Positions 8,566 through 16,479 of a DNA stretch of 16,490 bases are shown in pieces. Source of the stretch: CAZTII01 sp964613305 (GTDB lineage: Bacteria > Bacillota_I > Bacilli_A > Erysipelotrichales > Erysipelotrichaceae). The DNA lies in NCBI GenBank assembly GCA_964613305.1, contig CAZTII010000041.1, forward strand, positions 1 through 16,490, given 5' to 3'. Position 1 is the stretch's first letter, and the number at the start of each line of letters is the position of its first letter. A program made the translations under genes and the position numbers. A model generated the notes under the pieces. That model was not told the origin of the DNA. It did no database searches and saw only the letters and a program-made list of their open reading frames with translations.

Positions 8566-10141
8566 CGCTTTTAAGTTGAATTACACTTTTTTTATTACCT
8601 TGATATTGTGAAACTGACAATGTTCCAAACACCCATGTAGGAGACGGAATCATCATAAAATCTTTATCAAAACTTATTCCTTCAATCTTCTCTTGTTGTA
8701 CTTGCCATACGTATTTAGGATACAATTGTTTCATTTTCATTGAACTAATCGTTTCCATTTCTTTAATAGCCATTAATGGATGAGAAAATCCTTGGCCAAA
8801 CGGTGCTAACTTATAATAGGAAGAAATACTATCCACCGTCACATCACTCTGTTCAATCACAAGCGCTTCTTCCACGATTGGCTCTAGGGATAGTTGACTA
8901 AATTGCTGTTTTATAATGTGCTTAAACTCATCAAAATTGTCACTTGAAATCGATAAGCCTAATGCTTGACTATGACCACCAAACGATAAATAATCACTAA
9001 AATTATCACTTAGAAATTGGCGCATATCAAATCCAGGAATACTTCGACCACTACCTTTACACACCGTTTCGTGTTGACTAAATAATAACACCGGTTTTTT
9101 AATGTCATTGGCCAGCTTTCCGGCCACTAATCCCAAAATGCCTTCATGAAAACGACTGTCTTTTAATATAATAAAGTCATCTTCTGAAGTTTGTTGGCGA
9201 ATCAAATCACTTTGTTTAATCGACATTTCTTTACGAAGACGATTAATCGCCGTAATATCATACGCCATTTTACGAAGTTGCACTTCATCCTGACACAATA
9301 AATATTTTACCACCATATTCACATTGTATTTATCACCTAAGCGACCAACCGCATTTAATTTAGGAACAATCTGATATGCAACTTCTGTTTCACTAATCAC
9401 TTGTTCTACTTTATCCCATAATAATTCAATCGATAAAAATTTTCGTTGCCTTAATACTTTTAATCCTTCTTTAACGATACTACGATTACAATCCCACAAT
9501 TCAACCACATCACCAATCGTCGCAATACACGCTAAAACAAGATGGTAATCAGTCGCAAAACCTAAACTGGCAATAAGTTGATAGGCAAGCCCTGCTCCAG
9601 ACAACGCTTGAAATGGTTCTTCTAATAAGCTAGGATGAATAAAATAATCACTAGTCACTTCTTCATCAAAACGATGATGATCAGTAATCATGATATCAAT
9701 ACCACAGTTTTTGGCCGTTTCAATCGCATCAAAAGCAGTTACTCCATTATCAACCGTAACAATTAAACGATAGCCTTTTTCATGGGCAAGTTTTACCGTT
9801 GCACTAGATAAGCCATATCCTTCCTTAAAACGATTAGGAACATAGTAACCTACATCCAATCCCATTCTCTTTAAACCATCCACCATAATGGTTGTAGCAC
9901 ACAACCCATCCGCATCATAATCACCACCAACAAACACTTTTTCTTTTCGTGCCATTGCCTGTAACAAACGAAGTTTTGCTTTTTCCATACAAGGCGCTTT
10001 CGATAGTTGAATTGGCTCATCAAAAAGAACTTGTTTAATTTTTTCACTCGATAATTGATGATAAGCCAATACTTTGGCAACAAGTGGTGTCGTATGAAAG
10101 TCTCTTACGATATCATTGTACTCTACATAAACTTTTTTCAT
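8558..10141 (-). CDS. recJ: single-stranded-DNA-specific exonuclease RecJ (compact)
   Basis: RecJ degrades single-stranded DNA 5' to 3' in recombination and mismatch repair. The DHH phosphoesterase motifs are intact: GGDYDADG (72-79), TVDNG (about 129-133), TDHH (153-156), IGDVV (about 209-213) and KLNAVGRL (261-268). The DHHA1 domain follows with HEGILG (332-337), GRSIPGFD (about 365-372) and GGHSQALG (388-395), and then an OB-fold. At 527 residues it is shorter than the Bacillus enzyme (nearly 800 residues, from memory), which has an additional C-terminal domain; here the protein stops after the core. The start ATG at 10139-10141 overlaps the murD stop as ATGA, and AAGGAG lies 11 nt upstream inside murD. 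It is therefore translated from the murL-murD transcript. Confidence 0.95.
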   Translation of the reverse strand: MKKVYVEYNDIVRDFHTTPLVAKVLAYHQLSSEKIKQVLFDEPIQLSKAPCMEKAKLRLLQAMARKEKVFVGGDYDADGLCATTIMVDGLKRMGLDVGYYVPNRFKEGYGLSSATVKLAHEKGYRLIVTVDNGVTAFDAIETAKNCGIDIMITDHHRFDEEVTSDYFIHPSLLEEPFQALSGAGLAYQLIASLGFATDYHLVLACIATIGDVVELWDCNRSIVKEGLKVLRQRKFLSIELLWDKVEQVISETEVAYQIVPKLNAVGRLGDKYNVNMVVKYLLCQDEVQLRKMAYDITAINRLRKEMSIKQSDLIRQQTSEDDFIILKDSRFHEGILGLVAGKLANDIKKPVLLFSQHETVCKGSGRSIPGFDMRQFLSDNFSDYLSFGGHSQALGLSISSDNFDEFKHIIKQQFSQLSLEPIVEEALVIEQSDVTVDSISSYYKLAPFGQGFSHPLMAIKEMETISSMKMKQLYPKYVWQVQQEKIEGISFDKDFMMIPSPTWVFGTLSVSQYQGNKKSVIQLKSVE

Positions 10142-11412
10142 CGTGCAGCTAACTCCTTAAACACTCTGCCACGATGTTCAAAGTTTTTAAAAACACCATA
10201 ACTTGCCGCAGCGGGTGATAATAAGACAATATCATTTGTTTTGCAATGTTGCTTCACTTTATCCATTGCCTCTTCTAATGTATTAACCATCACAAATCGT
10301 GAATCTGTTACACTCTGTTTAATACGCAATCCCGTCTCATACATTAAATAGATGTGAGGTATGGTTGATTGTACTAAAAAATCAATCAATTCATCATAAC
10401 TAATACCACGATCTTTTCCACCAATCAGTAAAAAATCAACGCGTTTTAACGATAAAACCGCCATCATTGTTGCCTCTGGTATCGTCGAAATAGAATCATT
10501 TACATACAACACATCATTGTAAACATGTTGTTCTAGACGATGTTCTAAAGCTTTAAACGTTTGAATCGATTGAATAAATCCTTCTGTTGATACATGTAAC
10601 AACTGACTAATATACAAAACAATTGCTGCATTGTATGCATTATGATCGCCAAGTAATGGCAAATACCTACGTTCAACACACAAGTTTGAAGCATAAATAT
10701 GCGTTTCATCGATATAAATATCACCTACGCCTTTTAATGAAGCAACGACATGTTTTCCTTTACTTGTACAATGCAATGCATCATTATAAATAGCTACATC
10801 ATCTTCGTGTTGAAATTTAAAAATATTTAGTTTGGCTTCCGTATATTTTTCAAGTGTTCCATAATGATCTAAATGTTCTTGAAAAATATTTAAACAAACA
10901 CCAATAAAAGGAGAATGTTGAATGTATTGAAGTTGGTGTGCTGAAATTTCAAACACAACTTTACTATCATCGTGCAATTCATCAATAACATCAAAACAAG
11001 GAATACCAATATTTCCTACTAAATGAGCATCAATACCATTGTCTTGTAATACTTTTACCATTAATGATGATGTTGTACTTTTCCCCTTTGAGCCAGTAAT
11101 TCCAATGGTAATCGTTGAAAAATATTCCATAAATAGTGATGTTTGACTTGTCAATTGTTTGATTGAACATTCATTATTAAATACAATTCCTGGACTTTTA
11201 AATACTAAATCTACCTTATTAAAGTCACTTGTTGAAAGTAATTCACTGTAATCATCTACAACGATATTTTGATTACTATCGACATAGTAAATCATTTTCG
11301 TTGGAAAATGTTTTCGAAGATAAGAAAAAGTAGACTTACCTTCAAGTCCCATTCCCCAAATACATATTTTTTTATGTTCTAAAAAAGCTAATAAATCGTT
11401 ATTTGTTATCAT
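10138..11412 (-). CDS. murD2: MurD-family ligase, probably UDP-MurNAc-L-Ala--L-Glu ligase (MurD2 type)
   Basis: This Mur ligase adds glutamate to UDP-MurNAc-L-Ala with ATP in the cytoplasm. The 424 residues show the MurD layout: an N-terminal Rossmann-like domain, the P-loop TGSKGKSTT (106-114), GNIGIP (133-138), the Lys of YTEAK (about 190-194), LGDHN (254-258), HRLE (291-294), GGKDRG (331-336) and a C-terminal SPAAASYGVFKNFEHRG (399-415). Several core motifs differ from ordinary D-Glu-adding MurD: SAHQL for SSFQL (about 157-161), EHLDHYG for the EDHMDRY type (about 179-185), and NDSISTIPEA for NDSKATN (305-314). The gene overlaps murL by 14 nt. With the neighbour, this points to the MurD2 type that uses L-Glu before MurL epimerises it. 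The family is certain; the L-Glu specificity is inferred. Its ATG at 11410-11412 has AAAGGA 8 nt upstream. Confidence 0.85.
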   Translation of the reverse strand: MITNNDLLAFLEHKKICIWGMGLEGKSTFSYLRKHFPTKMIYYVDSNQNIVVDDYSELLSTSDFNKVDLVFKSPGIVFNNECSIKQLTSQTSLFMEYFSTITIGITGSKGKSTTSSLMVKVLQDNGIDAHLVGNIGIPCFDVIDELHDDSKVVFEISAHQLQYIQHSPFIGVCLNIFQEHLDHYGTLEKYTEAKLNIFKFQHEDDVAIYNDALHCTSKGKHVVASLKGVGDIYIDETHIYASNLCVERRYLPLLGDHNAYNAAIVLYISQLLHVSTEGFIQSIQTFKALEHRLEQHVYNDVLYVNDSISTIPEATMMAVLSLKRVDFLLIGGKDRGISYDELIDFLVQSTIPHIYLMYETGLRIKQSVTDSRFVMVNTLEEAMDKVKQHCKTNDIVLLSPAAASYGVFKNFEHRGRVFKELAAR

Positions 11413-12751
11413 GCCAACAGTCCTTTATTTTATTCTTCACTTTTTCTACTAAATGTTCAGGAATTTCATGAACATCGTTAAAAGCATTTCTAAAATCAAC
11501 ATCTTCACGAATAAACGTGCTTTCTTCTAAAAACATCCAATACAATCGCGGTAAATGACATCGTTTTTCACACGACATATAAATTGCTTCTTGTACTTCA
11601 CTACGTGTACCAACGCATTCAAATGGTTTATTCGTATCTAATCCACTTAATTGGCGAAGAAGCGGATACAATGATTCATCGTTTAAAATATCATGATTCA
11701 TGATGGTTGTAATTGCCTCATCGCTAATAAAAGCCGACAGCATAACCGCAACAAACAAGCATTTTGCACATTTTCCACACCATACACCTTCTTTACTGCC
11801 AACATTACAGCTTCTAAATACCAAATGATATTGTGTTTGTTTGGCAAAAATGGATGTGATTTGTAGTTCACTACAACCACGTAATAAACTAAAATAGTGT
11901 GGATCGCAGTTTATATACATATGAATATACTGATTAAAATCATGTTCAAATTCAAAGCTTTTTGAATATTGATGATTTACAGTATCGTCACTTACAGTAG
12001 ATTCATTGGCACTAGCTTCATTGGATAAAATAATGTATTTCTTATTCATCATTTGCCCTACTAACATACTAGAAAAAGCGACAATCGCTGAAAATGGTGT
12101 GTGACCATTTAAAAATCCTTGTTTGTTATAAGCAAGCATTTTTTTGTCTAGAGTACGTTGAACAACCATTGTTTTTTCCTGGTAACCACTTGCTTTAGCA
12201 CAAGCTAAAGCAGAAGGAACTTTATTAATAATAAAAGCGTCATTGTCTTTAAATTCGTCTTCTAAAATAACTAATGATACTAAAGAATCTTTACCTCCAC
12301 CAATTGGTATTAAATTGCCAATCGGTGTACGATGATAGTCTTCACCAACAATTTCTTCACCAGTACATATAAACGTCACAAAATCATCCATATTCACGGT
12401 AATATTATTAATATAAAAGAATTCACCTAAGCCATGATAAAATAATTTTTTCCACCACGCTATTTGATCGTTATTTAATAGTCCACAGCGAATAGTAATC
12501 GTTTCGCTACACACTAATTTCCAATAGCTCATCATTTCAACTAATCCTAAATGAAACACTAATTGTTGAATGTTTTTATAGGTAGAAAACATGTCATTTT
12601 TTTTCTTTTCAATACTCCACGTTGGGTAAAAATCATCCAATCCAACAATGGTAAAATGATATTGTATGTGAAACATTGTTTCTGTTTCATCGATTTGATA
12701 ACGTTGATAAATAAATTCAGGATACTTTTCTCTTAGTTCAATATAGTTCAT
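11399..12751 (-). CDS. murL: UDP-MurNAc-L-Ala-L-Glu epimerase, MurL family
   Basis: MurL, first characterised in Xanthomonas, inverts the terminal L-Glu of UDP-MurNAc-L-Ala-L-Glu to D-Glu using ATP and Mg2+. The 450-residue product carries a PP-loop, GGGKDS (151-156), the adenylating signature, then NGHTPFSA (about 215-222), LSNEASANESTV (242-253) and VNHQYSKSFEFE (258-269), which I recognise as MurL-family blocks. A cysteine cluster follows: C315, WCGKCAKC (324-331), and C394/C398. I chose the ATG at 12749-12751 because GAGGTGG lies just upstream; two ATGs further up (to 12778) have no such site, and the first lies within the -10 region. The stop codon lies inside the start of the murD-type ligase, so the two are coupled, matching the known MurD2-MurL partnership. 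A PP-loop enzyme of another function is possible, but the Mur ligase neighbour argues against it. Confidence 0.85.
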   Translation of the reverse strand: MNYIELREKYPEFIYQRYQIDETETMFHIQYHFTIVGLDDFYPTWSIEKKKNDMFSTYKNIQQLVFHLGLVEMMSYWKLVCSETITIRCGLLNNDQIAWWKKLFYHGLGEFFYINNITVNMDDFVTFICTGEEIVGEDYHRTPIGNLIPIGGGKDSLVSLVILEDEFKDNDAFIINKVPSALACAKASGYQEKTMVVQRTLDKKMLAYNKQGFLNGHTPFSAIVAFSSMLVGQMMNKKYIILSNEASANESTVSDDTVNHQYSKSFEFEHDFNQYIHMYINCDPHYFSLLRGCSELQITSIFAKQTQYHLVFRSCNVGSKEGVWCGKCAKCLFVAVMLSAFISDEAITTIMNHDILNDESLYPLLRQLSGLDTNKPFECVGTRSEVQEAIYMSCEKRCHLPRLYWMFLEESTFIREDVDFRNAFNDVHEIPEHLVEKVKNKIKDCWHDNK

Positions 12752-12769
12752 AGGCCACCTCATTGATAT

Positions 12770-12799
12770 ATTATACACGAAAGCAGTAATTTTTCACAA
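12770..12799 (-). promoter_or_regulatory. promoter of the murL-murD-recJ unit
   Basis: On the minus strand TTGTGA (12794-12799) is 18 bp from a perfect TATAAT (12770-12775). It lies between the secDF terminator and murL. The start would be near 12763, giving a leader of about 12 nt with the GAGGTGG ribosome site. Confidence 0.6.
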
Positions 12800-12808
12800 T
12801 TTAAGCAT

Positions 12809-12843
12809 AAAAAAACCTGGAATGCCTAAGCATTAATTCCAGG
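12809..12843 (-). terminator. intrinsic terminator of the mraY-comN-secDF unit
   Basis: On the minus strand CCTGGAAT...GC (bulge TAAT) pairs with GCATTCCAGG around the loop TTAG, about 10 bp in all, followed by seven T. The upstream arm encodes the last secDF residues (PGINA) and the TAG stop is in the loop, so the terminator is built into the 3' end of the gene. Confidence 0.92.
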
Positions 12844-15117
12844 TATCGTATATTCATCTAATTCTTCTTTTTTTGCTTTCTTTTTAACTTTTTCGTTAGG
12901 TTTTACTTTAGAACGTAGATACACCCAAATAGCTGGAGCTAAGAATAAACTCGAGAAAGTTCCTGAAATAATTCCTACAAACATTGCGAACGTAAAGGTA
13001 AAGATCGCATCTGATCCAAGTGCTAACAAACAGATTACCGGTAATACTGTTGTTAATGAGCTAAATATACAACGAAGTAAAGTATTATTTAACGCACTAT
13101 TTACTAATTGACGATATTTTTCAGAAGTAAATTTTGTTCCTCTAGGATACATTGACAAATCTTCACGAATTCGATCAAAGACAACAATGGTATTATCAAT
13201 TGTATAGCCGATAATTGTCAGAATTACAGAAATAAGTTCGATGTTTACTTCTAAGCGGAAAATCGCAAAGATAGCCATTACGATTAGAACATCGTTAATA
13301 AGGGCAAGCATAGTACTAATCGCATAATCCCATTTAAATCTAAAGGCAACATACGCTAACATAACAATCCATGCAATAACAGTTAATTTAACCGCATTGT
13401 TCACTAAATCACGTCCTACGGTAGAAGTAACTACGTTATCTCCTGGTTCAATGCCGTATTTTGCTTTAAATACTGATTTTATGTCTTTAATTTGTTCAGA
13501 ACTTAATTCTTGTTTCATTGTTGCATACACAACTTTTTCGCCAGAAGCTTGATAGCGTACATTATCATAACCAAGTTTATCAAATTCAGCTTTTACTTCA
13601 TCAACAACAATTGTTGATGGGGCAACTACTGTAATTTTAGCACCACTAGCAAAATCAATACCTAAGTTTAACGCTCCTTTGCCAGTACTTGCATTAATGA
13701 TCATCATTGCTAAAGCAACTGTAATAACACTAAGACTTATCGTCGCAATCTTTTTAGAATATTTTGTGAAGTCGATTGGTTTTAGTGGACCAAAGTAAAA
13801 TTGTTTTTGATTTTTAGTTACATCAGCAACTTGAGAAGGTTTTACATTAAACCAAGTTACTTTATTATCACAAATTCCTGAATCAACTAATAAGTTAAGT
13901 AAAAATCTTGATACAAAAACGTTAATTAATAAGGTTGCGACAACAGTAATAATCAACATGGTCGCAAAACCTTTTACTGGACCATTACCAAACATATACA
14001 TAATAACACCTGACCAAAGTGTCGTTAATTGAGCATCAAGTACTGCTGTAATTGATAATGATTGCCCTTCTTTTACCGCTTTTGATATACTACGACCTTT
14101 ATATAATTCTTCTTTTATACGCTCGAAAGTAATGATATTGGCATCTACTGTCATACCAACTCCAAGCACTAACGCCGCAATACCAGGAAGAGTAAATACA
14201 GCACCCATTACACTATACATACCAAAAACAAACGATAAGTAAATAACAAGCATAATACTTGATACAATGCCTGGTAAACGATATTGGAAAATCATAAATG
14301 AAATCACAAGTAATACACCGATAGCACCAGCAAATTTCGTCATTTCGAAAGCACCTAAACCGTATTCAGCACTTACAACGTCACTTGAAATTTCTGTCAT
14401 TTTAACTGGTAACGACCCAGAATTGATTAAGTCTGCTAATTCTCTTGCTTCTTTTTCTGTAAAGTTGCCAGAAATGACACAATCGCCATCAATACGTGAA
14501 GTTACTTGTGCTGCACTGATGTATTTAGGACTTTGACCTGCTTTGTGAGCTTGTGCTTCTTTTACATAGCTGTCACCTTCAGAAAAATCTAACCAAGTAA
14601 TCATTAAATTATTTGGTTGACCCATCGCTGATACTTGTTGTGTTATTTCAGCAAATTTGGCTTTATCCGCTATTTTAAGTGAAACAATTGGTTTTCCTTC
14701 TTGAAACCCTAAAGTCGCTCCACCTTCATTAACAATCGTCGCATCCGCTAATAAGTTATCATTAATATCTCTGAATGTTAAATTAGCTGTCGCTGAAATC
14801 ATTCGACGAGCTTGTTCTTGATCAGCAATACCAGCTAATTGAACACGAACACGATTTACTCCTTCAACAACGATTTGTGGTTCACTTACGCCAAGGACGT
14901 CAACTCTCTTATTGATACTTTTCGCTACTGCGGCCATATCTGGTAGTGGTTTTCCATCCTCTAGTGGACTTACTTCATACAAAATTTCAAATCCACCTTG
15001 TAAATCTAGTCCTAAAGTTAGGTTATTGGCTACATCTTTATAAAATATAGCAATCATACTTACAACTGCTAAAATTGTAATAAAAAATGTGGTCAATCGT
15101 TTGTTCTTATTATTCAT
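12826..15117 (-). CDS. secDF: protein translocase subunit SecDF (fused)
   Basis: SecDF is an inner-membrane RND-type accessory of the Sec translocon that uses the proton gradient to help secreted proteins cross the membrane. SecD and SecF are fused in one 763-residue chain, as in Bacillus. The SecD half has TM1 at about 10-27, GLDLQGGFE (36-44), the periplasmic-equivalent domain, then five TM helices from about 262, with GMTVDANIITFERIKEE (321-337). The SecF half begins near 440 (YFGPLKPIDF), with LGIDFASGAK (485-494) and IGYTIDNTIVVFDRIRE (636-652). A basic tail follows the last helix. The ATG at 15115-15117 overlaps the comN stop by 8 nt and has GGAGG about 8 nt upstream, so translation is coupled. 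Downstream is a terminator overlapping the stop codon. Confidence 0.97.
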   Translation of the reverse strand: MNNKNKRLTTFFITILAVVSMIAIFYKDVANNLTLGLDLQGGFEILYEVSPLEDGKPLPDMAAVAKSINKRVDVLGVSEPQIVVEGVNRVRVQLAGIADQEQARRMISATANLTFRDINDNLLADATIVNEGGATLGFQEGKPIVSLKIADKAKFAEITQQVSAMGQPNNLMITWLDFSEGDSYVKEAQAHKAGQSPKYISAAQVTSRIDGDCVISGNFTEKEARELADLINSGSLPVKMTEISSDVVSAEYGLGAFEMTKFAGAIGVLLVISFMIFQYRLPGIVSSIMLVIYLSFVFGMYSVMGAVFTLPGIAALVLGVGMTVDANIITFERIKEELYKGRSISKAVKEGQSLSITAVLDAQLTTLWSGVIMYMFGNGPVKGFATMLIITVVATLLINVFVSRFLLNLLVDSGICDNKVTWFNVKPSQVADVTKNQKQFYFGPLKPIDFTKYSKKIATISLSVITVALAMMIINASTGKGALNLGIDFASGAKITVVAPSTIVVDEVKAEFDKLGYDNVRYQASGEKVVYATMKQELSSEQIKDIKSVFKAKYGIEPGDNVVTSTVGRDLVNNAVKLTVIAWIVMLAYVAFRFKWDYAISTMLALINDVLIVMAIFAIFRLEVNIELISVILTIIGYTIDNTIVVFDRIREDLSMYPRGTKFTSEKYRQLVNSALNNTLLRCIFSSLTTVLPVICLLALGSDAIFTFTFAMFVGIISGTFSSLFLAPAIWVYLRSKVKPNEKVKKKAKKEELDEYTIPGINA

Positions 15118-15406
15118 TCATGCTTCCTCCCCATAATTCACAAAACTCTGAAACTGATTTTTCTTTTGCTTCAATAATCGCTTGGTTAGTTAGAAATAAA
15201 ACGACTTCATTTGCACTAATTGACAAAATATCATTAACTGCTTCACTTAAGCAAGTAGGACGTTTAAACTTCCAAAGCCATTTGGACAGCGTATCTTCTA
15301 TATGTTGATATGTTAAGCTATTTAATTGCTCTCGTTGCAGTTGTTGAAGTTTTAAGACAATCGCAACTTCTATCAACGGACTGCCAATATCAATTTCACT
15401 ACTCAT
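15110..15406 (-). CDS. comN: ComN-like post-transcriptional regulator
   Basis: This small protein of 98 residues resembles the ComN (YrzD) family, which in Bacillus subtilis is about the same length and controls competence-operon mRNA. The family core is visible as LSKWLWKFKRPTCLSEAVND (about 40-59) followed by ILS, close to the W-KRP-L-EAVNDIL pattern I recall for the family. The flanking sequence is helical and charged, and there is no membrane segment. Placement directly before secDF, with an 8-nt overlap, matches the Bacillota context. The start is taken as the ATG at 15404-15406, with AAAGGA six nt upstream; an in-frame TTG two codons earlier abuts the ribosome site and is unlikely. Its role in this organism, and whether competence exists here, is unknown. 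Confidence 0.75.
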   Translation of the reverse strand: MSSEIDIGSPLIEVAIVLKLQQLQREQLNSLTYQHIEDTLSKWLWKFKRPTCLSEAVNDILSISANEVVLFLTNQAIIEAKEKSVSEFCELWGGSMNE

Positions 15407-15457
15407 GTCCAATCCTTTCTATTATAATGCAACCTTTAAAAAATGCATACCTTTTTT

Positions 15458-16426
15458 TTACACAACACAAATTATAAAGCCAATAACAGCACAAACTATA
15501 CCAATAATATAAAACGAAGTAACAATAGATGGTTCACTTATCCCTTTCACTTGAAAGTGATAATGAATTGGTGATGAGGCAAAAACACGTTTTTTTCTAA
15601 TTATTACGGATGCAATTTGAATCATCGAACTCATTGTTTCCCAAACAAATACTCCACCAATAACAATTAATCCAATTTCTTGTTTTAAAACGATGGCAAG
15701 TGCCGCTAATACACCACCCAACGCAAGAGATCCGGTATCACCCATAAAAACGGAAGCGGGATGCTTATTAAACCGCAAATATCCAAGCAAACTACCAATA
15801 ATCGATGCAATAAACACCGCAATCGTACTTTCTTTTTGTAGTAAAGCAAGAAGTAAAAATGGAACCAGTGAAATTAATACCGTACCTGCTGCTAAACCGT
15901 CCATCCCATCAGTTAAATTAACCGCATTGCTAGTACCTGTAAACATAAACAATACTAACGCAAAATACAATGAATTTAATGGAATTGACAGATGAAATAA
16001 CGGTATTGTAATCGTCGTATTGATATTTTCTTTATACATCCAAATAAAAACACAAGCCATCAACAATTGACAAAGCATTTTTAGTTTTGCTGATAATCCT
16101 TTATTATTTTTATTTAATACAATCGTTATATCATCAAGAAAACCGATAAAACCAAAACCAACATACGCTAATAAAATAGAGAACATCGGATTTTCTAAAC
16201 CTTGTGGTTTTAATAAAACACTAATAACAACAGGTACTACAACAAACACTATTCCTCCCATTGTCGGTATATTTTTTTTATTTTTATATTCTGCCATACT
16301 ATATTCCGAAGCTATTTGATTAGCATTTACTTTTTTTAATAATTTAATGACTTGTGGCATTAAAAACAACGTCACAACAAGACTCAAAAAAAAGGATATG
16401 ATGATAAAACCTGCTTTCTCAATCAT
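15458..16426 (-). CDS. mraY: phospho-MurNAc-pentapeptide transferase (lipid I synthase)
   Basis: MraY transfers phospho-MurNAc-pentapeptide from UDP to undecaprenyl phosphate, the first membrane step of peptidoglycan synthesis. The 322 residues form about ten TM helices. Motifs are PTMGG (54-58), the FLDD Asp pair (98-99), NAVNLTDGMDGLA (167-179), VFMGDTGSLALGG (226-238) and a C-terminal SPIHYHFQVKG (285-295). The last is normally PxHHHYE/FExxG in MraY, so the middle His is Tyr and the Glu is Gln. The KG-SE-IV pattern after it still fits MraY rather than the TagO/WecA relatives. The start is the ATG at 16424-16426 with GGAGGT six nt upstream, not the ATG at 16468, which would overlap the promoter. 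The gene lies next to comN-secDF, outside the usual mraY-murD order. Confidence 0.93.
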   Translation of the reverse strand: MIEKAGFIIISFFLSLVVTLFLMPQVIKLLKKVNANQIASEYSMAEYKNKKNIPTMGGIVFVVVPVVISVLLKPQGLENPMFSILLAYVGFGFIGFLDDITIVLNKNNKGLSAKLKMLCQLLMACVFIWMYKENINTTITIPLFHLSIPLNSLYFALVLFMFTGTSNAVNLTDGMDGLAAGTVLISLVPFLLLALLQKESTIAVFIASIIGSLLGYLRFNKHPASVFMGDTGSLALGGVLAALAIVLKQEIGLIVIGGVFVWETMSSMIQIASVIIRKKRVFASSPIHYHFQVKGISEPSIVTSFYIIGIVCAVIGFIICVV

Positions 16427-16451
16427 TTTAATACCTCCAATTAGCTGATTT

Positions 16452-16479
16452 ATTATACCACATCCCACTGTAAGTTCAA
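16452..16479 (-). promoter_or_regulatory. promoter of mraY
   Basis: On the minus strand TTGAAC (16474-16479) is 16 bp from a perfect TATAAT (16452-16457) preceded by TGG (extended -10). The start would be near 16445, about 20 nt before the mraY ATG, leaving room for GGAGGT. Confidence 0.7.

Noticed and set aside
12752..12778. Upstream starts for murL
   Set aside because: The upstream frame lies in the promoter and leader and has no Shine-Dalgarno sequence; the ATG at 12751 has GAGGTGG.
15421..15449. Perfect TATAAT before comN as a promoter
   Set aside because: No acceptable -35 box at 16-18 bp, and the start point would fall near 15414, cutting into the ribosome site of comN; comN is better explained by readthrough from mraY.
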